Positions 16,070 to 25,166 of a stretch of 64,000 bases of DNA are shown one piece after another. Positions within the stretch are counted from its first letter, which is position 1; each line of letters opens with the position of its first letter. Source of the DNA: an uncultured Oscillospiraceae bacterium (lineage in GTDB: Bacteria; Bacillota; Clostridia; Oscillospirales; Acutalibacteraceae); NCBI GenBank assembly GCA_900541905.1, contig UQLQ01000007.1:19767-83766 (forward strand), in the 5' to 3' direction. Position numbers and translations under genes: made by a program. Below the pieces are notes generated by a model that worked only from the letters and a program-made list of their open reading frames with translations, was not told the origin of the DNA and did not search any database.

Positions 16070-17232
16070 TGTACGGCACCTCCCATCATGAGAACAACAA
16101 CGGTTGAAATGGTCATCATAGCCATAGTGCAAAGCAAAATGGCCAGCATCATACTCATGACTTTAGAGGCTGCATTTAAAATAGAGGTGATTTCTTTTAA
16201 ATCAAATACATCGCCGATTCCCGCACAAACCGTTAATGTCATCTGCCAAAGCAAACATTCAATCAAAATGGGCAGGAACATAAAAACCACTGCCAGTACT
16301 CCAAATGCGCCTACACCACCTTTGAGTACCTTGATACATCCCTGCACTGTGCTCAATGCTTCTCCCAATGCACTGCCTACCACGGGAACAAAACTGCTTA
16401 CCACAAAACGAAGCGTTCGATTGGTGGTAACATCCACAGAACCGCCCAGTAAACTTTGAATGGTAAGAAGCCCTGTAAATACACTCATGCAAAATCCCAA
16501 TACCCATTTCACAATTTTGGAAATGGTATTGCACAATGTATTCAGCCGTAAGGTAGGCGATATAGCGGATACCACGGAAAATCCCAAAAAGATATTCATA
16601 CATGGCGCTAAAAAATGCGCAGACAAAAAGGAAATGGAATTGGTGGTTCCCAGCATGAGCAAATTATACGAACTGGCAGTTACGGTTTGTCCGTTGGCAA
16701 TCATAATACCCACCAAAACGGGAATACATGCCAGCATAAATGTAGAAGCGCCTTGAATGACCCCCGTAAGTTTGACAATAGACTGAACAATTGGCGTAAT
16801 CACTACCATACAAATACATAATGTACCGATTAGATTCATAATTCCGCCCATATTTTTTTCGCCCAAATTGATTTTCATACTACCCAGCAAAGCACAAAGC
16901 ATCATAATTCCAAGCAAAGACAGCAATGCTTTCATAGGGGCCTGGACACCTTCTCCCAGCATTTTGAGAATCTGAGAAAAAACACTGTTGGGCTGAATCG
17001 ACTGGATACTGTTCCAGTCCACACCGCTTATCCCCATTTGGTCAAGCTGTGATTTGGTATCGTCAGGCAAATAATTGGGTAAATCATTTGCACCGGAATC
17101 TTCTGCCTGTTGTTCATAATATTCCTGAAACATTGCGTCATCTTGGCTTTGGGTACTGTCTGTTTCCGCAGCCGAAACGGGTATGGCAAACACAACAAAT
17201 ACCAATGCCAAACAGCAAAGTATTTTTTTCAC
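16066..17232 (-). CDS. spoIIIAE: Stage III sporulation protein AE
   Basis: SpoIIIAE is the large polytopic membrane protein of the SpoIIIA complex, with resemblance to permeases. The 388 residues start with a signal-type segment (ILCCLALVFVVFAIPVSA), then a Gln/Asp-rich loop, then about seven to eight membrane segments. The conserved block VVGSALGEALSTVQGCI lies in the C-terminal half. It follows spoIIIAD by 4 nt. Confidence 0.95.
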   Translation of the reverse strand: MKKILCCLALVFVVFAIPVSAAETDSTQSQDDAMFQEYYEQQAEDSGANDLPNYLPDDTKSQLDQMGISGVDWNSIQSIQPNSVFSQILKMLGEGVQAPMKALLSLLGIMMLCALLGSMKINLGEKNMGGIMNLIGTLCICMVVITPIVQSIVKLTGVIQGASTFMLACIPVLVGIMIANGQTVTASSYNLLMLGTTNSISFLSAHFLAPCMNIFLGFSVVSAISPTLRLNTLCNTISKIVKWVLGFCMSVFTGLLTIQSLLGGSVDVTTNRTLRFVVSSFVPVVGSALGEALSTVQGCIKVLKGGVGAFGVLAVVFMFLPILIECLLWQMTLTVCAGIGDVFDLKEITSILNAASKVMSMMLAILLCTMAMMTISTVVVLMMGGAVQ

Positions 17233-17236
17233 ATCC

Positions 17237-17626
17237 TTAGCCCCCTATTAAGGTAATGGCAGTATTGGCAATTGCTTCAAACAATGGCAACGCCATTAAA
17301 ATAACCGCAACCTTTCCTGCAAGTTCTACTTTTGACGCCAAAGAAGATTCTCCGGCATCGCGGCAGGCGTCTGCCGCAAACTGTGCCAAAAAACAGGTGC
17401 CTAACGTTTTTATTAAAATGATGGTATACTCTCCCGAAACACCGGAAGCGGACAGCATATCCGTAATACTGCTTAACGCCGGAGTAAAATTTTGAAATAT
17501 CATAAACAAAATGAGCCCGCCGCCCAAAACGGAGAGCAGCATAGCATATTCTTTATGATATCTGCGCATTAAAGTAGCTAAAACGGCAGTTAAAATCGCA
17601 AGACCGATAATGGCCAAAATATTCAT
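17237..17626 (-). CDS. spoIIIAD: Stage III sporulation protein AD
   Basis: This 129-residue membrane protein has three to four hydrophobic segments and the family block KTLGTCFLAQFAADACRDAGE. It pairs with the related, shorter SpoIIIAC. The start is 3 nt after the spoIIIAC stop. Confidence 0.94.
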   Translation of the reverse strand: MNILAIIGLAILTAVLATLMRRYHKEYAMLLSVLGGGLILFMIFQNFTPALSSITDMLSASGVSGEYTIILIKTLGTCFLAQFAADACRDAGESSLASKVELAGKVAVILMALPLFEAIANTAITLIGG

Positions 17627-17629
17627 ATG

Positions 17630-17824
17630 CTATAACCCGAAAATAGATTTGATGGATTGAAACAGTACGTCTATTTGCTGAATCACCATCATTAAGACCA
17701 CAATCAGTCCGGCCAGTGTTGTCATCATGGCCTGTTCCTCACGTCCGGAACGAATAAGTAATTGATTAAGCACCGCAACAATAATTCCGATTGCGGCTAT
17801 TTTAAAAATGAGATCAATATCCAT
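17630..17824 (-). CDS. spoIIIAC: Stage III sporulation protein AC
   Basis: This 64-residue protein has two membrane segments, as usual for SpoIIIAC, starting MDIDLIFKIAAIGIIVAVLN and containing the REEQAMMTTLAGLI loop. It lies between spoIIIAB (18 nt) and spoIIIAD (3 nt). Confidence 0.94.
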   Translation of the reverse strand: MDIDLIFKIAAIGIIVAVLNQLLIRSGREEQAMMTTLAGLIVVLMMVIQQIDVLFQSIKSIFGL

Positions 17825-17842
17825 ATTTGCGATTCCTCCGTT

Positions 17843-18340
17843 TTAACATATTAAAAGTGCAACGCCTGTTCCAAAAAATAACCCCAGCATGGAAAACAGC
17901 TTAGACTTTTTCTTCTTTTCTTCCCTTGCCTGTTCTATTTGTTCTTCCAACAATTTTGCGGTGACTTCACAATGAGCAATTTGACCCTCTATATCTGTAT
18001 GTCCCAATTCTGCTCCGAATTGTTCTATCAGCCGTTTATCTTTTAGCTTTAATCCACTGCCTTTTGTTCCTGACGCTACCCCGTTTTTCCATGCCTCATC
18101 AAAACTTTTTCCTGTTTCGAGCAATAAATGACACTGCCATAACAGTTCCATATCTCCACAGTATTTGTCTATGATTTGTCTTAGAGGTAACGCATGAAAT
18201 CGCATTTCTGTTTCCATAAGGCGAATTACTTTTAGGAAAGATTCCAGTGTTTCTACTCGCATACGGAGTTTATACGACTCCATGTAGCCTAACAGCGTTG
18301 TCATGGACACCAGAACAATACTGCCTACCAATTTGACCAA
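17843..18340 (-). CDS. spoIIIAB: Stage III sporulation protein AB
   Basis: SpoIIIAB is a bitopic membrane protein of the SpoIIIA complex. I place the start at a TTG at 18340, 5 nt after AGGTGA, giving a 165-residue protein that begins VKLVGSIVLVSMTTLLGYMESYK. This agrees with the family length and N-terminal membrane segment. The longer open frame to 18391 would overlap spoIIIAA by 122 nt and add a non-conserved basic stretch. The C-terminus holds a second membrane segment (LFSMLGLFFGTGVALLIC). The remaining overlap with spoIIIAA is still 71 nt. Confidence 0.88.
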   Translation of the reverse strand: MVKLVGSIVLVSMTTLLGYMESYKLRMRVETLESFLKVIRLMETEMRFHALPLRQIIDKYCGDMELLWQCHLLLETGKSFDEAWKNGVASGTKGSGLKLKDKRLIEQFGAELGHTDIEGQIAHCEVTAKLLEEQIEQAREEKKKKSKLFSMLGLFFGTGVALLIC

Positions 18341-19262
18341 GTAAATCACCTGCTTTATGTATCTCTGCAATCTGTCCCAAAGCAATCGCATCCATCATGG
18401 CAATATAACCAAATGCCTGTGACTGCAATAGAGATTGTCCTTGCTTTTTTCTCAATAAATCATCTATATTTCCTGCATGTATGGTTGAGATGATTGCAGC
18501 TCCTGCATGCAACCCTTGCTGTATAGCTTCCAAATCTTCTTGTCCGCCCAATTCATCACAAAAAATAAATTGGGGAGACAAAGCACGTACTGCTTGTATC
18601 ATTCCTTCTCCCTTGGGATAATGGTCTAAAATATCCGAACACAAACCCAAATCATTTTGAGGAATGCCGCAGTAGGTTCCTGCAAGTTCGCCGCGTTCGT
18701 CTATGATTGCTACTTTTTTGGGAATGCCTCCCGCACCTGTGGCAAGCTGACGCGCCAAATCCCGCAGTAATGTGGTTTTGCCGCAGGAAGGCGGTCCCGC
18801 AATTAACAAACCTTTGGAAATGTCTTGTCCGATTCGGGATAAAAGTTCATTTGCCGCACCGTATACCTGCCTTGCAACACGAATATTCAAAGATGATATT
18901 TCCCTGACGGTTGCGATTTGTCCCTGCTGTAATACAGCCGTACCGCTGATACCTACGCGATGACCGCCCATAATGGTAATGTATCCTTTTTTGATTTCTT
19001 CCTGATGCGAATAAATGGAAAAATCACATATTCTTCGATAGCTTTCTTCTATATCCTGTTTCTCCGTTACAACCGACTGACCGTTATGTTTTAAAATGTC
19101 GACTCTGGTTGGGGTATGTAACGTAACAGGCCGTCCAACTCTAAGCCGAATTTCATTGATTGCCTGCTGATGCAATACAGGCAACTCATACAAAATTTCT
19201 TTTATACGCATACATATAGGCTCAATTGCCGAATCAAATGGTTTTGTTTCATATGCTGACAC
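18270..19262 (-). CDS. spoIIIAA: Stage III sporulation protein AA (AAA-type secretion-like ATPase)
   Basis: SpoIIIAA is the cytosolic ATPase of the mother-cell SpoIIIA complex, related to type II/IV secretion ATPases. The 330 residues have Walker A GPPSCGKTT at about 156-164, Walker B-like VAIIDERGE near 197, and FCDELGGQEDLEAIQQG and STIHAGN further on. Family similarity seems to stop near IAEIHKAGDLL; the last 25 or so residues overlap spoIIIAB and may be non-conserved. It heads the operon; in relatives the operon is driven by sigma-E, but I could not place a convincing sigma-E promoter here. Confidence 0.94.
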   Translation of the reverse strand: MSAYETKPFDSAIEPICMRIKEILYELPVLHQQAINEIRLRVGRPVTLHTPTRVDILKHNGQSVVTEKQDIEESYRRICDFSIYSHQEEIKKGYITIMGGHRVGISGTAVLQQGQIATVREISSLNIRVARQVYGAANELLSRIGQDISKGLLIAGPPSCGKTTLLRDLARQLATGAGGIPKKVAIIDERGELAGTYCGIPQNDLGLCSDILDHYPKGEGMIQAVRALSPQFIFCDELGGQEDLEAIQQGLHAGAAIISTIHAGNIDDLLRKKQGQSLLQSQAFGYIAMMDAIALGQIAEIHKAGDLLGQIGRQYCSGVHDNAVRLHGVV

Positions 19263-19518
19263 CGGTAAATCACACCCCTTATTCAGATGAATTCTAAAAA
19301 CAGCTTGTTTTCATTAAGAAAATATATCTTATTTTCTTTACCATACATATGGACAAACTTGCTGTAATAGAACATCTCTTTGAAAAAGTTTGTCCTAACC
19401 CTTATATATGTTGGTTTACATAAAAAAATACCCGATTTATCACTTTTACCGATTCCTAACAACACTCCATATCCGTACAGTAAGTTATGGTTAAATCATT
19501 TAGAAAGTTCTGTGAGTA

Positions 19519-19555
19519 CAAAAAAGCTCATACAAATCCTATCGTTTGTACGAGC
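19519..19555 (-). terminator. Second intrinsic terminator downstream of ligA
   Basis: On the minus strand GCTCGTACAAA and TTTGTATGAGC form an 11-bp stem with one wobble pair around an 8-nt loop, followed by TTTTTTG. It lies about 80 nt past the first ligA terminator, so it either backs it up or ends a short transcript of its own. Confidence 0.8.
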
Positions 19556-19631
19556 AATCATTATTTGATAACTATATTTGATAACTATTTCGTTCTAGGT
19601 CTTCTTGTCATAAGAGGCAGTAAGTAAAAAA

Positions 19632-19670
19632 TAAAAAAGACAGACATAAAGACATGTCTGTCTTTTTTAT
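19632..19670 (-). terminator. Bidirectional intrinsic terminator after ligA
   Basis: AAAAAGACAGACAT pairs with ATGTCTGTCTTTTT around a short loop, and T-runs are present on both strands. It begins a few nt after the ligA stop. Confidence 0.92.
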
Positions 19671-19673
19671 TTT

Positions 19674-21629
19674 TTACTCTATCTCTGCCACCATGTCTAA
19701 AAATTCTTGTTCTGTCAATACCCTTATCCCCAGCTCTTGCGCTTTTGTCAGTTTACTTCCGGCTTTTTCTCCCGCAAGCACATAATCGGTATTTTTTGAA
19801 ACAGAACCCGTTGCTTTTGCACCGAGAGATTCCAATTTTTCTTTGATGGAATCCCGTGTAAAATGCTCCAAACTGCCTGTGGCTACCACAGTTTTGCCAA
19901 AGAAAGGATTATCTTGTGCAACCTCTTTGATTTCTATCTCTTCAAACGTAATCATTTCCAATAAATGAGAAAGCATGGTACGATTTTCTTCATGGCCAAA
20001 ATACTCATACAGATTTCGATTTACCACTTCACCAAAATCCCGCAGCTGTGTAAAATCATATTCCGAATCTACTTTTGCAATAAAATTATCCCAACTCCAT
20101 AAGCAAGCTTCTGCCAATACTTTTGCAGAACGTCTGCCGATATTTGGAATACCAAGTGCTACCAAAAAGCGGTCTAACGGCACAACACTGCTTTTTTCAA
20201 TGGCATTCCACAACTTCTGATAAGATTTTTCTCCAAACCCTTCCAAAGAGACAATTTGCTCTTTATGACGGTCTAATTTATAAATATCCGCAAACTCTTT
20301 AATCCAGCCCTTATCCACAAACTTCTCAATGGTTGCAGCGCTCATTCCGGCAATATCCATTGCCTGCTTGCTTACAAAATATACAAACTGCTGTACCCTT
20401 CTGGCAGGACAGTGGGTATTGGGACAAAACAAAAATCTGGCATCTTTCGGCTGACGAATTTCCAAATCCGTATCACAGCAGGGACAAACATGAGGCAACT
20501 GATATGTTCCGCTTCGAGTTAAATTTTCTTCAATTTGAGGAATGATCTTATTTGCCTTATAAACGGTAATGTCATCGCCTTCACCAAACTGAAACTCCTG
20601 AAAAATATCATAATTGTGTACGCTTGCACGACTGACCTCTGTACTGTCGATAATCACTTTATCAAACAAAGCCGTTAAACTTACCATACCTGTACGTGTG
20701 GTATTCAGTTCAATTTCCCGGAATTTTGTGGTCGCGGTTTCATCCGCCCATTTATATGCGATTTTATTATTCTCGTGGTGGTCGGTAGCGCCTTGTATTA
20801 ATCCAAAACGAATATTATCATATTCAAAAATCAAACCGTCAACAGGATATGCATATTTTAGCGGGTCAAATTTATCAATATGCTCCTGTATTTCCCGGGA
20901 AGAATGAAATATCAAATACTCCCGTTCCACTACGGTAAATCCGTTATCTTCTAAAAACTGCATTTGTTCATGGCATGTTTCCATATGCATTTCTTCCGAA
21001 TCTACCAATTCAAACGCAATAAATTCCAAATAGCGCTGTTTTACAATAGAAGAATTTAATTGCCGAACACTGCCTGCCGCCAGATTACGCGGATGCGCAT
21101 ATTGGTCTTCCAAAGGGAGAGCATCATTGATTCTCTCAAAATTTTTCCAAGAAATAACGCCCTCTCCCCGTAATTCCAATTCACCTTGATATTGAATTTT
21201 CAGCGGTACATTGGTAAACATTTTTAGGGAATGGGTTACATCTTCTCCCTCTTCACCGTTACCGCGTGTAATGGCCTGCTGCAATGTACCGTTTTGATAC
21301 TTTAACACAATGGTGAGTCCATCCAGTTTCCAAGACACCATAATTGGTTGGTCCATAACGAATTTAAACAGTTCTTCCGTTGATTTTGTTTTTTTGGAAG
21401 ACAACATTGGTTTGGAATGGGTCACCTTTGTAAGACTTTCCAAAATTTGTCCCTGCACCTTTTGTGTGGGAGAATTGGCAAAAATAATTCCTGTTTTTTG
21501 TTCCAATTCTTCCAATTCATCATAAAGCTTATCATAAGCTTTATCTGTCATAATTGGTTTATCGTATTTATAATAAGCTTCCGAAGCACGGGACAATTCC
21601 TCCACAAGCTTCTTCATTCTTGCCAGCAT
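19674..21629 (-). CDS. ligA: NAD-dependent DNA ligase
   Basis: LigA seals nicks in DNA using NAD. The 651-residue order is Ia and adenylation domain (1-310), OB fold (about 315-395), a four-cysteine zinc finger (CPCCDTD ... CPNTHCPARR, about 403-432), helix-hairpin-helix region (about 440-560) and a C-terminal BRCT domain (about 573-651). The nucleotidyl-lysine lies in SWKLDGLT (K101). This is the divergent KLDG type found in many Clostridia, not the common KxDG context EPKIDG. It appears to be a single-gene unit. Confidence 0.95.
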   Translation of the reverse strand: MLARMKKLVEELSRASEAYYKYDKPIMTDKAYDKLYDELEELEQKTGIIFANSPTQKVQGQILESLTKVTHSKPMLSSKKTKSTEELFKFVMDQPIMVSWKLDGLTIVLKYQNGTLQQAITRGNGEEGEDVTHSLKMFTNVPLKIQYQGELELRGEGVISWKNFERINDALPLEDQYAHPRNLAAGSVRQLNSSIVKQRYLEFIAFELVDSEEMHMETCHEQMQFLEDNGFTVVEREYLIFHSSREIQEHIDKFDPLKYAYPVDGLIFEYDNIRFGLIQGATDHHENNKIAYKWADETATTKFREIELNTTRTGMVSLTALFDKVIIDSTEVSRASVHNYDIFQEFQFGEGDDITVYKANKIIPQIEENLTRSGTYQLPHVCPCCDTDLEIRQPKDARFLFCPNTHCPARRVQQFVYFVSKQAMDIAGMSAATIEKFVDKGWIKEFADIYKLDRHKEQIVSLEGFGEKSYQKLWNAIEKSSVVPLDRFLVALGIPNIGRRSAKVLAEACLWSWDNFIAKVDSEYDFTQLRDFGEVVNRNLYEYFGHEENRTMLSHLLEMITFEEIEIKEVAQDNPFFGKTVVATGSLEHFTRDSIKEKLESLGAKATGSVSKNTDYVLAGEKAGSKLTKAQELGIRVLTEQEFLDMVAEIE

Positions 21630-21699
21630 ATTCTTACTCCTTATTCTTCAAATCCAAATTATATTATACCCCTATTTGCTGAAATTACAAAGAAAATTT

Positions 21700-22401
21700 T
21701 TAAGATGCCTGCTGTGAAGCAGTTGTCTGATTTGCATTACCATTGGATGCAGTCAAATTTGGCAATTGAAAATTGGCATATGTACTCGGCACTTCACCTA
21801 CAATGACCGTTTCTGCCACAACCACTGTGGTATCTACGTCCGATTCGCTTTTCATTCCCGGCAAATAAGAATAACAGGAAGCATGTATGGTGAGATAAAT
21901 TTTATGTATCGTCTGATTGATTCCGGCCGATTCAAAACTGCTTTTAAAATTGATGTCTACATTTCCGATTAAACCTATTTTCAGCGGAACTCCCGGACCA
22001 TAGCCTCTTAGCAGATTTCCTCCTATGAGTGTACCGATTGGCACACTGGTACGGGAGGAATTGTTAATGAGCTTTTCCTGAATGGTAGTAGTAATCTCCG
22101 ACTTAAACTGATTCATATTTACCATATTGGTAGTAATACCAAGAATATTCCCGCTGCTGTCTCGCTCAATGGTTACAAAATCATTATACTCTATATCCTG
22201 GGCTGATATTTTTTCCTTAATTGCTTCTTCTATGGAAAGCGTAATTGCTTGTTTGGCTACGGTAGCAGTTATGGATTGTATCATGGGACGTAATTTAAAA
22301 CTGAAAAAACAGCATAGCGCAATGAACAGAATGAAAATAAAAATCCACTTTTTCTTAATACCTCTTCTGCGACGACGGTTGCGACGCCGATATCTTCGCA
22401 C
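21700..22401 (-). CDS. yunB: Sporulation protein YunB
   Basis: YunB is a mother-cell membrane protein needed for normal sporulation in Bacillus; its biochemical role is unknown. The 233-residue protein begins with a very basic stretch, one membrane segment (about 22-40) and an extracytoplasmic domain with the family block SVPIGTLIGGNLLRGYGPGV. I start at a GTG at 22401, preceded by AAGGAGGGGGTTGCT; the open frame to 22482 has no ribosome site and is not conserved. The C-terminal 25 residues are Asn/Thr/Gln-rich. Confidence 0.88.
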   Translation of the reverse strand: MRRYRRRNRRRRRGIKKKWIFIFILFIALCCFFSFKLRPMIQSITATVAKQAITLSIEEAIKEKISAQDIEYNDFVTIERDSSGNILGITTNMVNMNQFKSEITTTIQEKLINNSSRTSVPIGTLIGGNLLRGYGPGVPLKIGLIGNVDINFKSSFESAGINQTIHKIYLTIHASCYSYLPGMKSESDVDTTVVVAETVIVGEVPSTYANFQLPNLTASNGNANQTTASQQAS

Positions 22402-22513
22402 AGCAACCCCCTCCTTTAAAATATGCGCAATACGCACTACTAGCATAATACTCACAAAGAGGTGAAAAAGTGCCTGTCTCATTGAAATTCATAAAAATAA
22501 ATATAAAACAACA

Positions 22514-22550
22514 TAAAAAAACACAGGAAATAGTTTCTTTCCTGTGCTTT
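22514..22550 (-). terminator. Rho-independent terminator after ispH-rpsA
   Basis: On the minus strand AGCACAGGAAA and TTTCCTGTGTT form an 11-bp stem around about 7 nt, followed by TTTTTT. Confidence 0.92.
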
Positions 22551-22570
22551 CTATGATAAAAAATCAAATC

Positions 22571-24544
22571 TTATTCAGCTTGTTCTGCTTCTTCATTGTT
22601 TTCCTGAGCAACCGGCTCTAACAATGCTTTGATAGACAAACTTACACGTTTTTTATCAAAATCAATTTCTGTAATTTTTGCTTTTACAACTTGGTCAACC
22701 TTCAATACATCTTGAGGTTTCTCAATTCTTTCGTTTGCAATTTGAGAAATATGAATCAAACCGTCAATACCCGGAAGAATTCTTGCAAAAGCGCCGAATG
22801 CTGTCATGCCAACAACAGTAGCATCTACAACAGTACCAACAGGATAATCGTTTTTCAGAATTTCCCATGGATTGTCTTCCGCGCGTTTGTAGCCCAAAGA
22901 TACTTTGCCTTTTTCACGGTCTAAGCTTTTGATGTAAACAGTTACTTCATCGCCTACATTTACAACTTCAGACGGATGTTTGATTCTGTTCCAAGATAGT
23001 TCGGAAATGTGAATCATACCATCAATGCCGCCCAAGTCAACAAACGCACCGTATGCGGTCAAAGATTTTACAACACCTTTGTACTCTTTGCCTTCTTCGG
23101 CAGTTTCCCAGAATTTATCTGCCAATTCTTTTCTTTCGTCTTTCAGTACTGCACGGATAGAACCAACAGCACGGCGACGAGAACGGTTTACTTCAATAAT
23201 GCGGAAGTTAACCTCTTTTTTCAGCAAGTTTTCCAGTGGTTCGCCTCTGGTAGCAGTTGCTTGTGAAGCAGGAATAAACACTCTTACACCGTTGGTAACG
23301 GCAATTACGCCGCCTTTGATTACTTCTGTAACCACACCTGTTAAAACAGTGCCGTCTTCCTCTGCTTTTGCAACAACGTCCCAGCCTTTAATTGCATCCA
23401 AACGTTTTTTGGAAAGCATAATGGTACCTTCCTGGTCATTTGTACGCATAATCAGCAATTCAATTTCATCGCCGATTTTGACAATGTCCTCCGGTTTTGC
23501 ATTTGGGTCGGAAGACAATTCACTTGCAGGTACAAAACCTGCTTGCTTTCTGCCTACATCAACCTGAATTTCGTTTGGAGCTATACCGACAACTACGCCG
23601 CGTACCTTTTCGTCTGTATTTAAACTTTTTAGAGATTCCTCTAACATCTCTGCAAAGCTAAGTTCGGTGTTCTCCTCAAAATGGCCCTCGCCAGCTTTAA
23701 TATCTGTCATGGTAACAAGTACCTCCTTTATGATACTTGCAGGTGTTGAGGCACCTGCAGTAATTCCTACATTTTTTGCAGCCTTCACTTGTTCCACAGG
23801 AAGCTCCTGTGCCGTTTCAATTAAATATGTAACACAATGAGGCTTGCATACATCATAGAGTTTGGCAGTATTGGAACTGTGCTTTCCCCCTATAATAATC
23901 ATCAAGTCAGATTTTTTCGCCAATTCAACCGCTTCTGACTGACGTTTTGCAGTCGCATTACATATTGTATCAAAAATTGTGGCATTTGTATATACCCTTT
24001 TGAGGATTTTCAAACAATTTTTCCATTCTATTACATGAAAAGTGGTTTGAACTACCACACTAATCGGCTGATTGACCAAATTTGGCTCAGATTCTGACAA
24101 ATTTTGCAGCTCATGCGCACTGTTTACAATATAACATCTGCTGCTGCAATGTCCATGTATGCCTATAATTTCAGGATGCTTGGCATCTCCAATGATAATA
24201 ATGGTTTGTCCTTTAGCAGACTCTTTTTCCACTATTTTGTGAATTTTTGTCACAAACGGACACGTTGCATCAGAACAAACCGCATGCTGATGCGCAATGC
24301 TATCCATTGTTTCCTGGGGCACACCATGAGCACGAATCACTATGGTTCCGTCTTTCGGGGCATGCTCTACGGTTTCAATAATCTCTACACCGCGTGCTTC
24401 CAATTCCGCAATCATTTGCGGATTGTGAATAATAGGACCTAACGTATATACTTTTTTTCCTTCGTCCAACAGTTGGTACACCATTTGAACAGCCCTGTCT
24501 ACACCAAAACAAAATCCTGCGGATTTTGCTACTTCAATACTCAT
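22571..24544 (-). CDS. ispH: Fused IspH (HMBPP reductase) and ribosomal protein S1
   Basis: Residues 1 to about 285 are 4-hydroxy-3-methylbut-2-enyl diphosphate reductase, the last MEP-pathway enzyme. The three Fe-S cysteines are in SAGFCFGVDR (C12), DATCPFVTK and DTICNATAKRQ, and the EEVLVTMTD-like end of the domain leads into a linker. Residues about 300-650 are four S1 RNA-binding repeats, each with a GFVPAS, VFIPAS, GMIHIS or GLIHIS signature, as in clostridial S1 proteins. This fusion is known in Clostridia. It overlaps plsC as ATGA at 24541-24544 and is the last gene of the cmk-plsC-ispH/rpsA group. Confidence 0.96.
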   Translation of the reverse strand: MSIEVAKSAGFCFGVDRAVQMVYQLLDEGKKVYTLGPIIHNPQMIAELEARGVEIIETVEHAPKDGTIVIRAHGVPQETMDSIAHQHAVCSDATCPFVTKIHKIVEKESAKGQTIIIIGDAKHPEIIGIHGHCSSRCYIVNSAHELQNLSESEPNLVNQPISVVVQTTFHVIEWKNCLKILKRVYTNATIFDTICNATAKRQSEAVELAKKSDLMIIIGGKHSSNTAKLYDVCKPHCVTYLIETAQELPVEQVKAAKNVGITAGASTPASIIKEVLVTMTDIKAGEGHFEENTELSFAEMLEESLKSLNTDEKVRGVVVGIAPNEIQVDVGRKQAGFVPASELSSDPNAKPEDIVKIGDEIELLIMRTNDQEGTIMLSKKRLDAIKGWDVVAKAEEDGTVLTGVVTEVIKGGVIAVTNGVRVFIPASQATATRGEPLENLLKKEVNFRIIEVNRSRRRAVGSIRAVLKDERKELADKFWETAEEGKEYKGVVKSLTAYGAFVDLGGIDGMIHISELSWNRIKHPSEVVNVGDEVTVYIKSLDREKGKVSLGYKRAEDNPWEILKNDYPVGTVVDATVVGMTAFGAFARILPGIDGLIHISQIANERIEKPQDVLKVDQVVKAKITEIDFDKKRVSLSIKALLEPVAQENNEEAEQAE

Positions 24545-25146
24545 TCTTTCGCCTCCAATAACTGATTCATTCGCTCTGCAATCACGTGAGCGGCATATTT
24601 CATTTCTTTGCGGCTTCCATCCGTAAAACCGAACTCTTCGTATGCAATCGGTCTTCCAAAACGGATGGTTACAGGTTTTAATGCTTTGATATCGCCGTTT
24701 GTATCAATGCCGACAGGTAAAACAGGCGCTTTGGCATGATATGCAATCATAGCAATTCCCGATTTTGGCTGAAACGGAATGCCGTGAGCGACAATGCCTC
24801 CCTGAGGAAAAATCCCAAGCAAACCGCCTTGTTCCAAAATTTCAATTGCCTGCTCAATCGCTTTTGTATCGCCGCTTCCTCTTTTCACGGGAAACGCACC
24901 CAGAGTACGCAAAAAACGGTTCACCGCTTTTCCATGCTTTACAAACAATTCTTCTTTTGCCATATACCGTACGGGACGTTTTTTCACACTGACCCCCAAC
25001 AAAATAGGATCCATAACAGACCTGTGGTTACTGCACAAAATCATTTTTCCCGCAGCAGGAATATGTTCCGTACCAATCACACGCATACGATATATCCCCT
25101 TTGTAATGGGAGAAACCACTGTATGAAGCATGGAATAAAGCGTCAT
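24541..25146 (-). CDS. plsC: 1-acyl-sn-glycerol-3-phosphate acyltransferase (PlsC), first copy
   Basis: PlsC transfers an acyl chain to lysophosphatidic acid to give phosphatidic acid. The 201-residue protein shows motif I NHRSVMDP, motif II around GAFPVKRGSGD, and motif III LGIFPQGGIVA, where the usual EGTRS glutamate is replaced by Gln. It follows a second PlsC-like gene by 20 nt and overlaps ispH-rpsA by 4 nt. The start has AAAGGTGATACGTT upstream. Confidence 0.92.
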   Translation of the reverse strand: MTLYSMLHTVVSPITKGIYRMRVIGTEHIPAAGKMILCSNHRSVMDPILLGVSVKKRPVRYMAKEELFVKHGKAVNRFLRTLGAFPVKRGSGDTKAIEQAIEILEQGGLLGIFPQGGIVAHGIPFQPKSGIAMIAYHAKAPVLPVGIDTNGDIKALKPVTIRFGRPIAYEEFGFTDGSRKEMKYAAHVIAERMNQLLEAKE

Positions 25147-25166
25147 AACGTATCACCTTTCTGTTT

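Larger units (their letters stand above)
19263..19673. other. Intergenic gap with two terminators between ligA and spoIIIA
   Basis: The 411-nt gap holds no gene. It contains two minus-strand terminators, listed separately, a tandem duplication of TTTGATAACTAT near 19560-19590, and an AT-rich stretch before spoIIIAA with an imperfect palindrome CCATATGTATGG on the minus strand (about 19341-19352). Confidence 0.6.

Noticed and set aside
18341..18391. Longer spoIIIAB start at 18391
   Set aside because: It would overlap spoIIIAA by 122 nt and add a basic stretch not typical of the family; a TTG at 18340 with AGGTGA gives the expected N-terminus.
19263..19420. Sigma-E promoter before spoIIIAA
   Set aside because: Expected from related species, but no -10 and -35 pair with proper spacing could be placed with confidence.
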